From positions 875,549-939,548 of the forward strand of contig NZ_CP005986.1 of NCBI RefSeq assembly GCF_000175575.2: a stretch of 64,000 nucleotides of DNA, read 5' to 3'. The notes beneath the pieces were generated by a model, which saw only the letters and a list, made by a program, of their open reading frames with translations, ran no database searches and was not told the origin of the DNA. Origin of the DNA: Acidithiobacillus caldus ATCC 51756. Lineage in GTDB: Bacteria > Pseudomonadota > Gammaproteobacteria > Acidithiobacillales > Acidithiobacillaceae. This document shows, piece by piece, positions 33,778 to 43,681 of the stretch (the first letter of the stretch is position 1; each line of letters starts with the position of its first letter). Both the position numbers and the translations under genes were made by a program.

Positions 33778-36141
33778 ATGGCCATCCAACTCTCGGATTA
33801 TCCCGATATCCTCGAAGCCCTTGGCGATCACGCCGCCGAGCTTTTGGCCTCGCAGTGGCATGAGGCTGCGCGGGTCTTCAGTCACTCGGCGCTGGAAGCC
33901 TATCTCCAGGGTGCCGTCAGCCTCAAGGCCCTGGGGCGGGGTAGCGACCTCGTGCTCGCCTACATCGAGAGCGCCCCGCAGGTGGCGCGGGAGATCGGCG
34001 AGCAGGCCGTGTTCGAGATGCTGTCGGCGGCCATCCGTATGTTTTCCAAGACCAGCGCCGAGGTCCTGACGCTGTTCTTCTCCAGCGCTCCCTTCGTTGC
34101 CCGCCGTCTGGGGGAGATCGAGCTCTTCCGTGGTTATCTGCTCCTTTTGGATCAGCTTCTGGCACAGGCGCCGCGCGGGGTCCGTCCCATGCTCGGGAAG
34201 ATCGAGGCGTTGCTGGAGCAGATGACCCTGGGCGGTCTGCGTCGTTGGGCCGCCTGGGGGATTTCCGCCTACCGCAACGATTTTGCCGCCCAGGCCGAGT
34301 ATTTCGGGCTGCAGAGCGAGCAGTCGCGAGCGGTACTGCAGCAGGAGCGCCGCGGTCTGTTGTTCATCGATGTGCAGCGGCGCCTGATCATGTATCTGCG
34401 CGCCCTCTGGGGCCGCGATTTCTTTCTGCGTCCCACCTCCGGTGACTTCGAGACGCGCCAGGGTTATCGACCCTACATCGAGCAGTACTTCATCCACGTC
34501 CCGGACGCCTACGACGACTGGGAGAATGCCCATGGGCAGCGGGTGACGGCCCTGGAGCTTTTTCGCGCCGCCGTTGCCCACGCGGCGGCCCATGTGGTGC
34601 TTTCCCAATACGACCTGCGTCTGGAACTCGCGCCGGCGGAGCAGAAGCTCTGGATCGGCTTGCTGGAAGATGCCTGGGTGGAACGGGAAGCCATGGCCCG
34701 CTTTCCCGGACTCCTGCCCCTGTGGCAGCGCCTCCTGCAGGTGCCGGCAACACAGGAGCGTGAGCGCGAGGCCGCCTTCCCGGCGGTCCTCGATCGCTGT
34801 GCCCTGGCCTTGCTGGACCCCGACTACGGCGATGACCACCCCCTGGTCGCCCGCGCCCGCTCGGCCTTTGCCGCCTTGCTCGCCGCACAGCCCCAGGATG
34901 CCAGTGCCCGCTATACGGAGATCCTCCAACGCGCTCAGGAGCTTGCCGCGGCGGCGGCAGAGGCCGGATTGGAGCTCCCCGGATACGGCGATGACGGCGC
35001 TATCCTATACCGGGACGACAACCGCTATCTGTGGACGGCGCCGGCGTCGCAGCTGGGCGATATCCTTGCCGGAGGCCCGCCCCAGGTGCGCAAGTATGTG
35101 AGCCTCATGGAGATGATCAACGCCGTCGACGTCGAGACGGCGGGGGACGATGCCCAGGAAATCTGGGTGCTGGCCACGGAATTTTTTGACGACGACGGGA
35201 CGACCTTCAACGAGCGCGAGGGCAAGGCGCCGGTCTCCCAGCCCGTGAGTTATCCGGAGTGGGACTATCAGACCCAACTGGAGAGGCCGCTTTGGGTGAC
35301 GCTTTACGAGAAACGGCCAAAGATGGGCGACCCCGAGGTCATCCATGCCTTTTTGGAAGCGCAGAAGCCGCTGGTGCAGCGACTCAAGAAACTCATAGAG
35401 GCGGTGCAACCGCAAGGGGTCATTCGCCAGCGCAAGGTGGAGGATGGCGACGAGATCGACATCAATGCCGCGGTCCTCGCCTTTACGGATATCCGCATGG
35501 GGCAGCAGCCCGATCCGCGCATCGGGATCCGCACCCGTCTGCACACGCGCGATCTATCGGTGCTGCTGCTCATCGATCTGTCGGAGTCCACCAACGACCG
35601 CCTGCGTTCGCGCAGCGAGGGCGACGTTACGGTGCTGCAGCTGGCGCGGGAGGCGGCGGTACTTTTGGCCGAGGCACTGGAGCGTATCGGTGATCCCTTC
35701 ATGCTCTGCGGTTTCGATTCCAACGGCCGCCACGATGTGGAGTTCTATACCTTCAAGGATTTTGCCGCGGAGTACGACGACAAGGTCAAAGGTCGCCTGG
35801 CCGGCATGACGGGTCAGTTGTCCACCCGTATGGGTGCTGCCCTGCGCCACGCGGGCCACCTGCTGGATCAGCAGCCAAGTCAGAAAAAACTGTTGCTGTT
35901 GTTGACCGATGGCGAGCCCTCGGATAACGACGTACGGGATCCCCAGTACCTGCGCTTCGATGCCAAAAAAGCGGTGGAAGAGCTGGCGCGTCGCGGAATT
36001 CGGACCTTTTGTCTGTCCCTGGACCCTTACGCGGACGAATACGTCTCGCGTATCTTCGGTGCGCGCAACTATCTGGTTCTGGATCATATAGACCGTCTGC
36101 CCGAGCGACTCCCGCAACTGTATCTGGCGATGACCAAATAG
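33778..36141 (+). CDS. cbbO: RubisCO activase subunit CbbO (VWA domain)
   Basis: The product is 787 residues. A long helical N-terminal region leads to a C-terminal VWA domain (about 585-787) with the MIDAS D-x-S-x-S motif in LLLIDLSESTND, T in LLLLTDGEPSDND, and a CLSLDP motif. CbbO binds the RubisCO Q2O6 activase complex and links CbbQ to inhibited RubisCO. The ATPase partner CbbQ is about 6 kb downstream. The stop is followed by the dab promoter. Confidence 0.94.
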   Translation: MAIQLSDYPDILEALGDHAAELLASQWHEAARVFSHSALEAYLQGAVSLKALGRGSDLVLAYIESAPQVAREIGEQAVFEMLSAAIRMFSKTSAEVLTLFFSSAPFVARRLGEIELFRGYLLLLDQLLAQAPRGVRPMLGKIEALLEQMTLGGLRRWAAWGISAYRNDFAAQAEYFGLQSEQSRAVLQQERRGLLFIDVQRRLIMYLRALWGRDFFLRPTSGDFETRQGYRPYIEQYFIHVPDAYDDWENAHGQRVTALELFRAAVAHAAAHVVLSQYDLRLELAPAEQKLWIGLLEDAWVEREAMARFPGLLPLWQRLLQVPATQEREREAAFPAVLDRCALALLDPDYGDDHPLVARARSAFAALLAAQPQDASARYTEILQRAQELAAAAAEAGLELPGYGDDGAILYRDDNRYLWTAPASQLGDILAGGPPQVRKYVSLMEMINAVDVETAGDDAQEIWVLATEFFDDDGTTFNEREGKAPVSQPVSYPEWDYQTQLERPLWVTLYEKRPKMGDPEVIHAFLEAQKPLVQRLKKLIEAVQPQGVIRQRKVEDGDEIDINAAVLAFTDIRMGQQPDPRIGIRTRLHTRDLSVLLLIDLSESTNDRLRSRSEGDVTVLQLAREAAVLLAEALERIGDPFMLCGFDSNGRHDVEFYTFKDFAAEYDDKVKGRLAGMTGQLSTRMGAALRHAGHLLDQQPSQKKLLLLLTDGEPSDNDVRDPQYLRFDAKKAVEELARRGIRTFCLSLDPYADEYVSRIFGARNYLVLDHIDRLPERLPQLYLAMTK

Positions 36142-36154
36142 TTTTTACGTTTAT

Positions 36155-36194
36155 AAAAGGTATCATTAACTTCTTTTTGCTTTACCTTAGGTAT
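36155..36194. promoter_or_regulatory. Probable CbbR operator upstream of dabB
   Basis: This 40-bp box differs from 24297-24336 at only three positions (9, 11 and 25). It carries the same AAAAGGTA left half and CTTTACCTTAGGTAT right half. It begins 14 bp after the cbbO stop, in a short gap that otherwise holds only a promoter, so the second carbon-acquisition unit appears to share its regulator with cbbL. Confidence 0.75.
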
Positions 36195-36209
36195 CGCGCT
36201 GGTTAGCAT
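36181..36209 (+). promoter_or_regulatory. Putative dabB promoter
   Basis: TTTACC (36181-36186), a 17-bp spacer and TAGCAT (36204-36209) reproduce the geometry of the cbbL promoter relative to the shared operator box. It shows that dabB begins its own transcription unit rather than depending solely on the cso operon. Confidence 0.55.
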
Positions 36210-36261
36210 AGCTTTGGCGTGGGCCGCTGTCGGCACGGTCCGGAACGACAGGAGGATGTGG

Positions 36262-37947
36262 ATGGACTCCATTGCCCTGGTAATACCGCTGTTGCCCCTG
36301 CTTTCGGCCCTTACGATCTTGGCCTTTCTGCGTGGGCGCAAGAAGGCGGCCGCGCGGGTCAGTGTGGCGACCTTGACCCTGGCTTTCCTGCTGGCCGCCT
36401 TCTTTTTGGGTCGCCACCTCTGGGGAGCCAAAGATGTGCTCCTGCACTCTCCCGGCCTCTGGGGCAGCCTGTGGCTGGATCCCCTGAGCCTCATCCTGTG
36501 GACCTTCGTCTCGGGTATCAGCCTCATCGTGCACGTCTATTCGGTGCGCTACATGGTCGAGGAACCGGGTTACCCGCGCTTTTTCGCCATGCTCGATCTC
36601 ATGACGGCGGTGATCCTGCTGATGGTGGCGGCGGGGGATCTCATCAGCCTGGTGATCGCGTGGTTTTTGGTGGGTGTGGTGCTCTATTTTCTGCTGGGCC
36701 ACGATCCGACGCGTCCGGCGGCCGGTCGTTATGCCTTCTGGACCCAGATCACCTACCGGGTGGGCGACGTGCCGCTCTGGTTTGCCGCCCTCATCCTCAT
36801 CCAGAGCTACCATAGCGTGTCGCTGCCGGTCATTTTTGCGCGCATCGGCGAGGATCCCCATGTGCTGCTCTGGGGTCTGCCGGTGCCGGAGCTCTGCGGT
36901 TTTCTTTTAGCTCTTGCCGCCTTCGCCCGGTCGGCGCAGTTCCTTCTGCACACCTGGCTGCCCTACACCATGGACGGACCGACCCCGGTATCTGCCCTCA
37001 TGCACGCGGGTATCGTCAATGCTGGGGGTTTCCTGTTCAACCGCTTCGCGCCTTTGTATGAGCATGCGGGCTGGGCCTTGCACTGGGCCTTTTTCGTGGG
37101 GCTCGTCACAGCGGTGGTGGGTTCGGCGCTCATGCTCATCCAGAACGATATCAAGCGGTCCCTGGGGTACTCCACCATGGGGCAGATGGGCTTCATGGTC
37201 ATGGAATGCGGCCTGGGTGCCTTCCCTCTGGCGGTTTTTCACCTCATCGCCCACGGCTTCTTCAAGGCCTCCCTGTTTCTCGGGTCCGGTGGTGTCATCG
37301 GTGAGGCGCGCCAGCGCGATGGCGTGCCGCCGGATCCCGTCTACACCTCGGTGGTGGAGCGGCGGCCCATCAAGCCATCGCGTCTGCCCTGGCTGGTGGC
37401 GGCTTCCTTGACGGTACTGGTGCCGGTCATCGTCATTGGTCTATCGCACTTTTTTGTGGCGGAACGCCTTTTTTACGAGCAGGGCGTCATCATCCTGCTG
37501 TTCTTTGGCTGGGTGACCGGTGCCCAGGCCCTGTTTGCCGCCCACAAGCTATCGCAGAAGGACCCGTGGCGGCTGATGAGCGGTATTCTGGTCTCCTTTG
37601 TGATCATCGTCATCGGCTACACCCTCATCAGCCATTACTTTGGCGACTTTCTCTATCCCGATCGGGCCGAAAGTCTGCGCCTCTACGAAGCCGCCAGTAT
37701 TCAGCACCTGTCCTTCGATCTTTTGGCGTTGCTGCTCGCCTTCATTTTCGTGGGCGGCTGGATGTTGACCTTTTTCCGCGAGAGTCTCGACTGGGGAAGG
37801 CGCCCGGGCGGGCGTTGGTACGGATGGTACCTTGGCGTGTATGCGCTCCTGTCCCGTGAACTGTACGTTGCCGACCTCTATCAGCGCGCCAGTCAGATCC
37901 TCCTGCAGTGGTCCCGTCGCTTCAATGTCTGGCTGGGATGGTGCTGA
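36262..37947 (+). CDS. dabB: DAB complex membrane subunit DabB (cation/proton channel)
   Basis: The product is 561 residues from ATG 36262, where GGAGG is six bases upstream. It belongs to the NuoL/Mrp-antiporter-like family with about 14 membrane helices. Conserved charged residues are in the helical regions HTWLPYTMDGPTPVSALMHA and MLIQNDIKRSLGYSTMGQMG. It couples cation movement to DabA for energetic accumulation of dissolved inorganic carbon. Start at 36256 or 36214 is less likely. Confidence 0.93.
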   Translation: MDSIALVIPLLPLLSALTILAFLRGRKKAAARVSVATLTLAFLLAAFFLGRHLWGAKDVLLHSPGLWGSLWLDPLSLILWTFVSGISLIVHVYSVRYMVEEPGYPRFFAMLDLMTAVILLMVAAGDLISLVIAWFLVGVVLYFLLGHDPTRPAAGRYAFWTQITYRVGDVPLWFAALILIQSYHSVSLPVIFARIGEDPHVLLWGLPVPELCGFLLALAAFARSAQFLLHTWLPYTMDGPTPVSALMHAGIVNAGGFLFNRFAPLYEHAGWALHWAFFVGLVTAVVGSALMLIQNDIKRSLGYSTMGQMGFMVMECGLGAFPLAVFHLIAHGFFKASLFLGSGGVIGEARQRDGVPPDPVYTSVVERRPIKPSRLPWLVAASLTVLVPVIVIGLSHFFVAERLFYEQGVIILLFFGWVTGAQALFAAHKLSQKDPWRLMSGILVSFVIIVIGYTLISHYFGDFLYPDRAESLRLYEAASIQHLSFDLLALLLAFIFVGGWMLTFFRESLDWGRRPGGRWYGWYLGVYALLSRELYVADLYQRASQILLQWSRRFNVWLGWC

Positions 37948-37948
37948 C

Positions 37949-38716
37949 ATGCTCGCGCTGATCACGATCTTCGCGGCCTTTCTGCTGCCGCTCTTTCCCC
38001 TGAGCTGGGTATTCAACCGCCTGCTGGACAGTTTGCCCATGGCCGCGGCAAGGGCACTGGCGGTACTGGCTCTGCCGCAATTGGGCCTGTTGTTGTTGCA
38101 GCACGGGGTGGCACCCTGGATGCTGGCGGCCTCCCAGCGCCGTGCGCTGGTGGCACTGGCCCTATTCTCGGCACTTTTTTACGCCTTTCGCGCCCTCAGC
38201 ACCCGGGATCTCTTCATCTGGACCCGGCTGAACCTAAGCTCTGGCCTGGCGGTGCTGTGGGTTGCCTGGGCCATGGGCACGGCCATACCGGTGCTGCAGA
38301 TCCTGGCACTGACCTGGAGCGTGCCGGCCGCCTTGCTTACCCTTTTGAGCGCTGCCCTGGCAGCGCGTCTTGGGGGTGCCTATCTCGGGCTCGTGGGCAA
38401 TCTGGTGGAACCGCTGCCACGCCTGACGGCCAGTATCGTGGCTACGGCGCTGGCCCTGCTGGCGACCCCCATTTTCCCGTCCTTTTTCGTGCTCTTCGGC
38501 ACGGCCATGCAGTTGCCCCTGTCCTGGATCCTACCTTTGCTCCTGCTGTTGCTGCTCTGGGGCTGGTCCTGCGGTCGGCTTTTTCAGGATCTGCTCTTTG
38601 GCACCTATCGGGGAGAGGTGGTGGAGGACCTGAGCGTGGGCAGCAGTCTGACGATTGTCGTGGTGCTTTTGGGCCTGCTGGTGCTGGGGCTGTACGGTAG
38701 CGGAGGTGTCCTGTGA
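37949..38716 (+). CDS. Multi-pass membrane protein between dabB and dabA
   Basis: The product is 255 residues with about eight hydrophobic helices and few charged residues. It starts MLALITIFAAFLLPLFPLSW one base after the dabB stop. It resembles the C-terminal part of proton-conducting complex I/Mrp-type subunits and could be a truncated DabB relative. It overlaps dabA by four bases. Its role in the complex is not established from sequence. Confidence 0.7.
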   Translation: MLALITIFAAFLLPLFPLSWVFNRLLDSLPMAAARALAVLALPQLGLLLLQHGVAPWMLAASQRRALVALALFSALFYAFRALSTRDLFIWTRLNLSSGLAVLWVAWAMGTAIPVLQILALTWSVPAALLTLLSAALAARLGGAYLGLVGNLVEPLPRLTASIVATALALLATPIFPSFFVLFGTAMQLPLSWILPLLLLLLLWGWSCGRLFQDLLFGTYRGEVVEDLSVGSSLTIVVVLLGLLVLGLYGSGGVL

Positions 38717-41700
38717 GCCTGGATCTCGGAGATCGTCTGCGGGTGCGCGCCATGGTCTATGTGGCCAGCGAGCCCATCCCGCGTTTCTGGCCCATGCGCA
38801 CCTTCATTCACCACAACCCCCTATACGGTCTGGAGGATCGTCCCTTTGCCGAGGCCGTTGCCCAAGCTTCGGAGCTTTTTCACGCCCGAGGTTATCTCCC
38901 GCGGAGCCAGTATCGGGAATACCTGGCCGCGGGCAGGGTAGACGCGCACGCCCTGCGCCAGGGCATGCACCGCTTCCTCGCCGAAAAAGGCGCGCAAGTG
39001 CCCGGGGTGGACCTGGAGGAGTGGTTGTGGGCCCTGAGTACCCGCTATCCGGGTGAACGCGTCGTCCAGGCGGGTGACTGGATCGATGGTGTCGGCCTGC
39101 GGGCGGCGCTGCAGGGGGAAGCGCTGCCGCCCCTGGGGGATGAAGAGGCCGTGGACACGGCCCTGCTGGAGCTGCTGGAGGCACGTCTTCCGCCGCAATT
39201 GCCGGTATATCTACAGGTGGACCAGCTCTACGGCAGCCAGATTGGGGATAGCCTCGACGATCTATTGACCAAGAGCTGTCTCGACTTTTTCGACGAGGGA
39301 CAGTCGGCCTGGCAGGCGCCGGGGCGCGAGGCGGGTTTCTTTCAGTCGTGGAAGGCCATTGCCCGGCGCAATGTGCGCTTTCTGTTGCGTGGCCTGCACC
39401 TGCGGCAGTTGCTGGCGCAGGAGGATACCCCCGAGGGCACCATCGCCCAGATTCTGCGGCAGCTGGAGGTGCCGGAGACGGCCTGGCAGGACTACATTAC
39501 CCGCGAGCTCACCCGCATGCACGGCTGGGCCGGGTTCATCCGCTACCGCAGCACCGCCAAACACTACTACTGGGCGCAACGGTATCCGGCGGATCTCGTG
39601 GATTTTCTGGCGGTGCGCATGGTCCTGGGCCTGGCCTTGTTGCAGGAGGCCGGACGCCACCAGGGCAGCCCGGTGAGCTACCGCGCCCTGCGCGCGTCCT
39701 GGCAGGAGCGGCCGCGTCTGGCCTATCTGCGCAGTGAGTTGCACTCCGCCAGGATTTTACCCGCCTGGGCGCAGCGTATCGATGGGTTGCTCAGTCGGCC
39801 AAGGGCGCACGCTATCGACTCGGTGGCGGCGGAATATATCGGTGCGCGACGCCAGTTTGAGCTGGACAGCCAGCGCAAGCGGCTCATGGAACTGGCCCGG
39901 GTGGTGGGAGGCGATGCGGAGCAGGCTCTGCGCGGCCTCAAAAGCGAAGATCTGCAGACACTGCGCCGGCTTCTGCGCGAATGGGAGGCGCGGGAAGGCT
40001 ACGTCTGGCTGCAGGCCATGGAGTCGCACTACATCACGGCCCTCGTGGACCAGCTGCGGGTGCCGCAGCCGGCCAGTCCCAAACGCCCGTTCGCCCAGGC
40101 CCTTTTCTGTATCGATGTGCGCTCCGAGCCCATGCGCCGGCAACTGGAGGCACTGGGCGACTATCAGACCTTCGGTATTGCCGGATTCTTCGGTGTACCC
40201 CTGGGCTACCTGGAATTTGGCAAGGGTAGTGAGATGCATCTCTGCCCCGCAGTGCAGACCCCCAAGAATCTCGTGCTGGAGATCCCGGCGGATCTGGAGC
40301 TGGAGGAAGAGGCCCTTTACGGCGCCCTGGAGCACGTGCTGCACGATCTGAAGAGCTCGGTGTTGTCGCCTTTCGTGGCGGTGGAGGCCATCGGTCTGCT
40401 ATTCAGTCTCGGCCTCATCGGCAAGACGCTGCTGCCGCTGGGCTACCATCACTGGCACGCCCGTCTGCACAGCGAAAAACCCATCACCCGGCTGCTGTTG
40501 GACAAGCTCAGCCCCGATCAGGCCGACTCCATCGTCCGCGCCATCCAGCGCGCCATGATCGTCAAGGCCCTGGCCCGGGAGCTGCGTATCTCGCGGGATC
40601 AGGTCACGGACGGCGAGGTGCGGGAACTGCGCGAGATCGCTCTGGGTCACCAGAGTGGTCCGAGCTTCCTCGTCCGGCAACGGAATCTGTCGCCGGCGGA
40701 GGAGGCGGCCTTCGTCGACAAACTGCGCGAGATCTACCGGGTCAACCACGCCGAAACCAGCCTGCAGATGGAGCGCCTGGGTCGTATTGGTTTCAGTCTC
40801 GAAGAGCAGGTGCGTTACGTGCTGCAGGCCCTGCTGTCCATTGGTCTCGATCGCAATTTTTCGCGCTTCGTCCTGCTGGTGGGCCACGAAAGCCGCAGCG
40901 AGAACAACCCCTACGAATCGGCCCTGGATTGCGGCGCCTGCGGCGGCGGGCGCGGTCTACCCAATGCCCGAGCTTTAGCGCACATGGCCAACAAGCCCGA
41001 GGTGCGGCGCCTGCTGCGGGAGCGGGGCGTGGTCATTCCCGAGGATACCTGGTTCCTGCCGGCGGTCCATAACACCACCACGGATGCGGTGGAACTCCAC
41101 GATCTGGATCTCTTGCCGGCACGGCATCTGCTCTATCTCGAGCGTCTGCGCAATGGGCTGTCGGCGGCGACCCGCCGCTGTGCTGCCCAGCGCATGCCGT
41201 TGTTGGGAGCGCCAGCGGAACTTGCCGCCGAGCCCTTTGCGGCGGCGGCGCTGGCGCAGCGCCAGGCCCACGACTGGTCGCAGGTGCGGCCGGAGTGGGG
41301 TCTTGCACGCAACGTCTATGCCATCGTCGGGCGCCGTGCCTTGACGGAGGGGGTGGATCTGGACGCCCGCGCTTTCCTGCAGTCCTACGACTATCGGCTG
41401 GACCCGCGCGGGCGGCTGCTGGAGAATATCCTGACGGGTCCCCTGGTGGTGGGCGAATGGATCAATCTGGAGCACTATTTTTCGGTGGTGGATACGGAAA
41501 GCTATGGCAGCGGCAGCAAGGTCTACCACAACGTCGCTGGACGCTTTGGGGTCATGACCGGCAATCAGAGCGATCTACGCACCGGTCTGCCCATCCAGAC
41601 GGTCATGAAGGACGGCAAGCCCTATCACGAGCCGGTACGCCTCATTGCCCTGGTGGAGGCCCCCCTGGCCTTTGCCCAGCGCACCGTGGAGCGCATTGCC

Positions 41701-41874
41701 AAGGTCAAATCCCTCATTGGCGGAGGCTGGGTGCGCCTGCTGATCCTTGACCCAGAGGACGATTACCGGGTACACGTCCTCACGGACGATGGGTTCGTGG
41801 TTCATCCCCACAGTCCACTACGGCCGTCATCGGTCCATCCGACATCCGCCCCCATACTGGAGCACATCCCATGA
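38713..41874 (+). CDS. dabA: DAB complex subunit DabA (DUF2309), vectorial carbonic anhydrase-like
   Basis: The product is 1053 residues from GTG 38713. A putative zinc site resembles beta-carbonic anhydrase: Cys466 and Asp468 in ALFCIDVRSEP, His725 and Cys740 in GHESRSENNPYESALDCGAC. DabA hydrates CO2 in a one-way, energy-driven manner with DabB, trapping bicarbonate in the cytosol. The long form (about 1050 residues) is present here. It overlaps the PII-like gene by four bases. Confidence 0.95.
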   Translation: MSLDLGDRLRVRAMVYVASEPIPRFWPMRTFIHHNPLYGLEDRPFAEAVAQASELFHARGYLPRSQYREYLAAGRVDAHALRQGMHRFLAEKGAQVPGVDLEEWLWALSTRYPGERVVQAGDWIDGVGLRAALQGEALPPLGDEEAVDTALLELLEARLPPQLPVYLQVDQLYGSQIGDSLDDLLTKSCLDFFDEGQSAWQAPGREAGFFQSWKAIARRNVRFLLRGLHLRQLLAQEDTPEGTIAQILRQLEVPETAWQDYITRELTRMHGWAGFIRYRSTAKHYYWAQRYPADLVDFLAVRMVLGLALLQEAGRHQGSPVSYRALRASWQERPRLAYLRSELHSARILPAWAQRIDGLLSRPRAHAIDSVAAEYIGARRQFELDSQRKRLMELARVVGGDAEQALRGLKSEDLQTLRRLLREWEAREGYVWLQAMESHYITALVDQLRVPQPASPKRPFAQALFCIDVRSEPMRRQLEALGDYQTFGIAGFFGVPLGYLEFGKGSEMHLCPAVQTPKNLVLEIPADLELEEEALYGALEHVLHDLKSSVLSPFVAVEAIGLLFSLGLIGKTLLPLGYHHWHARLHSEKPITRLLLDKLSPDQADSIVRAIQRAMIVKALARELRISRDQVTDGEVRELREIALGHQSGPSFLVRQRNLSPAEEAAFVDKLREIYRVNHAETSLQMERLGRIGFSLEEQVRYVLQALLSIGLDRNFSRFVLLVGHESRSENNPYESALDCGACGGGRGLPNARALAHMANKPEVRRLLRERGVVIPEDTWFLPAVHNTTTDAVELHDLDLLPARHLLYLERLRNGLSAATRRCAAQRMPLLGAPAELAAEPFAAAALAQRQAHDWSQVRPEWGLARNVYAIVGRRALTEGVDLDARAFLQSYDYRLDPRGRLLENILTGPLVVGEWINLEHYFSVVDTESYGSGSKVYHNVAGRFGVMTGNQSDLRTGLPIQTVMKDGKPYHEPVRLIALVEAPLAFAQRTVERIAKVKSLIGGGWVRLLILDPEDDYRVHVLTDDGFVVHPHSPLRPSSVHPTSAPILEHIP

Positions 41875-42218
41875 AATCCCTGAATCTCAGTCCGCTCAAG
41901 AAACTCGAGATCATTCTCGAGGGCGCCCATAAGGATTTCGCCACGGATCTTCTGGATCGCGCCGGCGTGCAGGGCTATACCATCGTCGGCAATCTGTCCG
42001 GAAAGGGCAGCCACGGCATTTACGAGGGGCACGTCATGTTCAATGAGGACGACGTCCTCATTATGATCATCGTAGCTGTGCCCGAGGAACTGGTAGCCCC
42101 CATCCTCGAGGGCTTCGCGCCCTTCTTCGACAAACACACGGGGGTGGTTTTCGTCTCCGACATCCAGGTCAGCCGCCTGGTGAAATTCCGGAGCGAACGT
42201 TCGTCCACCAGCAACTGA
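41871..42218 (+). CDS. PII-like signalling protein of the carboxysome/DAB cluster
   Basis: The product is 115 residues with the PII ferredoxin-like fold: [34 protein letters not shown], then an acidic [18 protein letters not shown]. It lacks the T-loop Tyr/Ser of GlnB, as do carboxysome-associated PII proteins that sense adenine nucleotides or bicarbonate. A role in tuning DabAB is inferred from the operon position only. Confidence 0.8.
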   Translation: MKSLNLSPLKKLEIILEGAHKDFATDLLDRAGVQGYTIVGNLSGKGSHGIYEGHVMFNEDDVLIMIIVAVPEELVAPILEGFAPFFDKHTGVVFVSDIQVSRLVKFRSERSSTSN

Positions 42219-42232
42219 GCACGAGGTATATC

Positions 42233-43036
42233 ATGACCGATTTGGCCAGCGCCTATCTCATCGAGAAGGAGCCCTATTACAAAGAGGTGGACGACGAGAT
42301 CGCCCTCTACGAGGCGGCCTATGCGGCGCGCCTGCCCATGATGGTGAAAGGACCGACGGGTTGCGGCAAGTCGCGTTTCATCGAATACATGGCCTGGCGT
42401 CTGAAACGGCCCCTCATCAGTGTGGCCTGCAACGAGGACATGACGGCATCGGATCTCGTGGGGCGTTTCCTCTTGGACAAGGACGGGACCAAGTGGCAGG
42501 ACGGGCCGCTGACCCTGGCGGCGCGCATCGGTGCCATCTGTTATCTCGATGAAGTGGTGGAGGCGCGCCAGGATACCACCGTGGTCATCCATCCCCTCAC
42601 CGATCATCGGCGCACCTTGCCGCTGGACAAGAAAGGGGAACTGGTGCACGCCCACCCCGATTTTCAGCTGGTAATCTCCTATAATCCCGGTTATCAGTCC
42701 TCCATGAAGGATCTGAAGCAATCCACCAAGCAGCGCTTTGGCGCCCTGGATTTCAACTATCCGGAGCGCGATCTGGAGATCGAGATCGTCGCCCACGAAT
42801 CGGGTGTGAGTACCGACGTGGCGGGCAAACTAGTGTCCATCGCCGAGCGCTCCCGCAATCTCAAGGGGCATGGTTTGGATGAAGGATTGTCCACGCGTAT
42901 GCTCATCTACGCTGGCGCGCTGATCCAGAAAGGTATCGCGCCCATCACGGCGTGTAGCGTGGCCCTGGTGCGACCCATCACCGACGATCCCGACATGCGC
43001 GACGCTCTGGACGCCGCCGTCACTACCTTTTTCTGA
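42233..43036 (+). CDS. cbbQ: RubisCO activase ATPase CbbQ
   Basis: The product is 267 residues, a MoxR-type AAA+ protein. Walker A is [11 protein letters not shown] (Lys46) and Walker B is [12 protein letters not shown], with the sensor region ISYNPGYQ. CbbQ hexamers use ATP to release sugar-phosphate inhibitors from RubisCO together with CbbO. It lies last in the dab transcription unit and away from cbbO. Confidence 0.95.
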   Translation: MTDLASAYLIEKEPYYKEVDDEIALYEAAYAARLPMMVKGPTGCGKSRFIEYMAWRLKRPLISVACNEDMTASDLVGRFLLDKDGTKWQDGPLTLAARIGAICYLDEVVEARQDTTVVIHPLTDHRRTLPLDKKGELVHAHPDFQLVISYNPGYQSSMKDLKQSTKQRFGALDFNYPERDLEIEIVAHESGVSTDVAGKLVSIAERSRNLKGHGLDEGLSTRMLIYAGALIQKGIAPITACSVALVRPITDDPDMRDALDAAVTTFF

Positions 43037-43097
43037 GCTTTTCCTTCACCTGCACGGCGGCGCGCCCATTCCGCGGATGAGCGCGGCGGCCGCCGGC

Positions 43098-43676
43098 TCA
43101 GGGTTGGGCCTGGACGCGACCCTCGCGAAGGATCCACTCTCGGCTTTTGGCCAGGAGCCGGTGGATGGAGCGTTCGCGATTGTAGGCAGGTACCTGGGTC
43201 AGGGGTACCCAACGCAGTTCATGGGATTCGTCGTTGCCGGGAATGGGTATGGCGTCGTCGATTTCCACGAGGAAGCGGATGTCCAGGTGTTGATGCTCCG
43301 CCTCGCGCCGGTTGGCGGGGATGCGATGGATATCGATATCGAAGACATCCGCGAGCAGCAAGTGGATCCGTTCCGGCGCCAGGGCTGTCTCCTCACTACA
43401 CTCCTTGAGTGCCACCCGCAGTATGTCCTCATCGCCGTCGGCGTGTCCGCCCGGTTGAAACCACTGACCGAGCTTGCGGTGGAGCATCAGCAGGACCGCG
43501 GAGCGACCGGGGTTGATGACCCAGGTGGAACCCGTAATGTGTAGACCCGGGGTGTCCCTGCGGAAGCAGTCAGCGCCGCTGCGCAGGAGCAGACAGCCGC
43601 GTCGGGCATAGGCGCCCTCCTCGGGGTAGCGGCTGCGGTAGTGACAAAGGCGTTCTTGCAGCGTGTGGCGATCCAT
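43098..43676 (-). CDS. Nudix hydrolase of the carboxysome neighbourhood
   Basis: The product is 192 residues from ATG 43676. The Nudix box is GGHADGDEDILRVALKECSE followed by ET, with Lys for the usual Arg. Nudix enzymes cleave nucleoside diphosphate-linked compounds or sugar phosphates; the substrate here is unknown. It runs convergent to cbbQ and is 5 bp downstream of csoS1D, so the two minus-strand genes are likely co-transcribed. Confidence 0.85.
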   Translation of the reverse strand: MDRHTLQERLCHYRSRYPEEGAYARRGCLLLRSGADCFRRDTPGLHITGSTWVINPGRSAVLLMLHRKLGQWFQPGGHADGDEDILRVALKECSEETALAPERIHLLLADVFDIDIHRIPANRREAEHQHLDIRFLVEIDDAIPIPGNDESHELRWVPLTQVPAYNRERSIHRLLAKSREWILREGRVQAQP

Positions 43677-43681
43677 GGGGC

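Noticed and set aside
37832-37948. Upstream start for the membrane gene between dabB and dabA
   Set aside because: The extension overlaps dabB and encodes Cys/Ser-rich residues unlike a membrane protein; ATG 37949 is well placed.
43085-43094. Palindrome GGCGGCCGCC between cbbQ and the Nudix gene as a bidirectional terminator
   Set aside because: No T-run follows on either strand, and such palindromes are expected by chance in GC-rich sequence.
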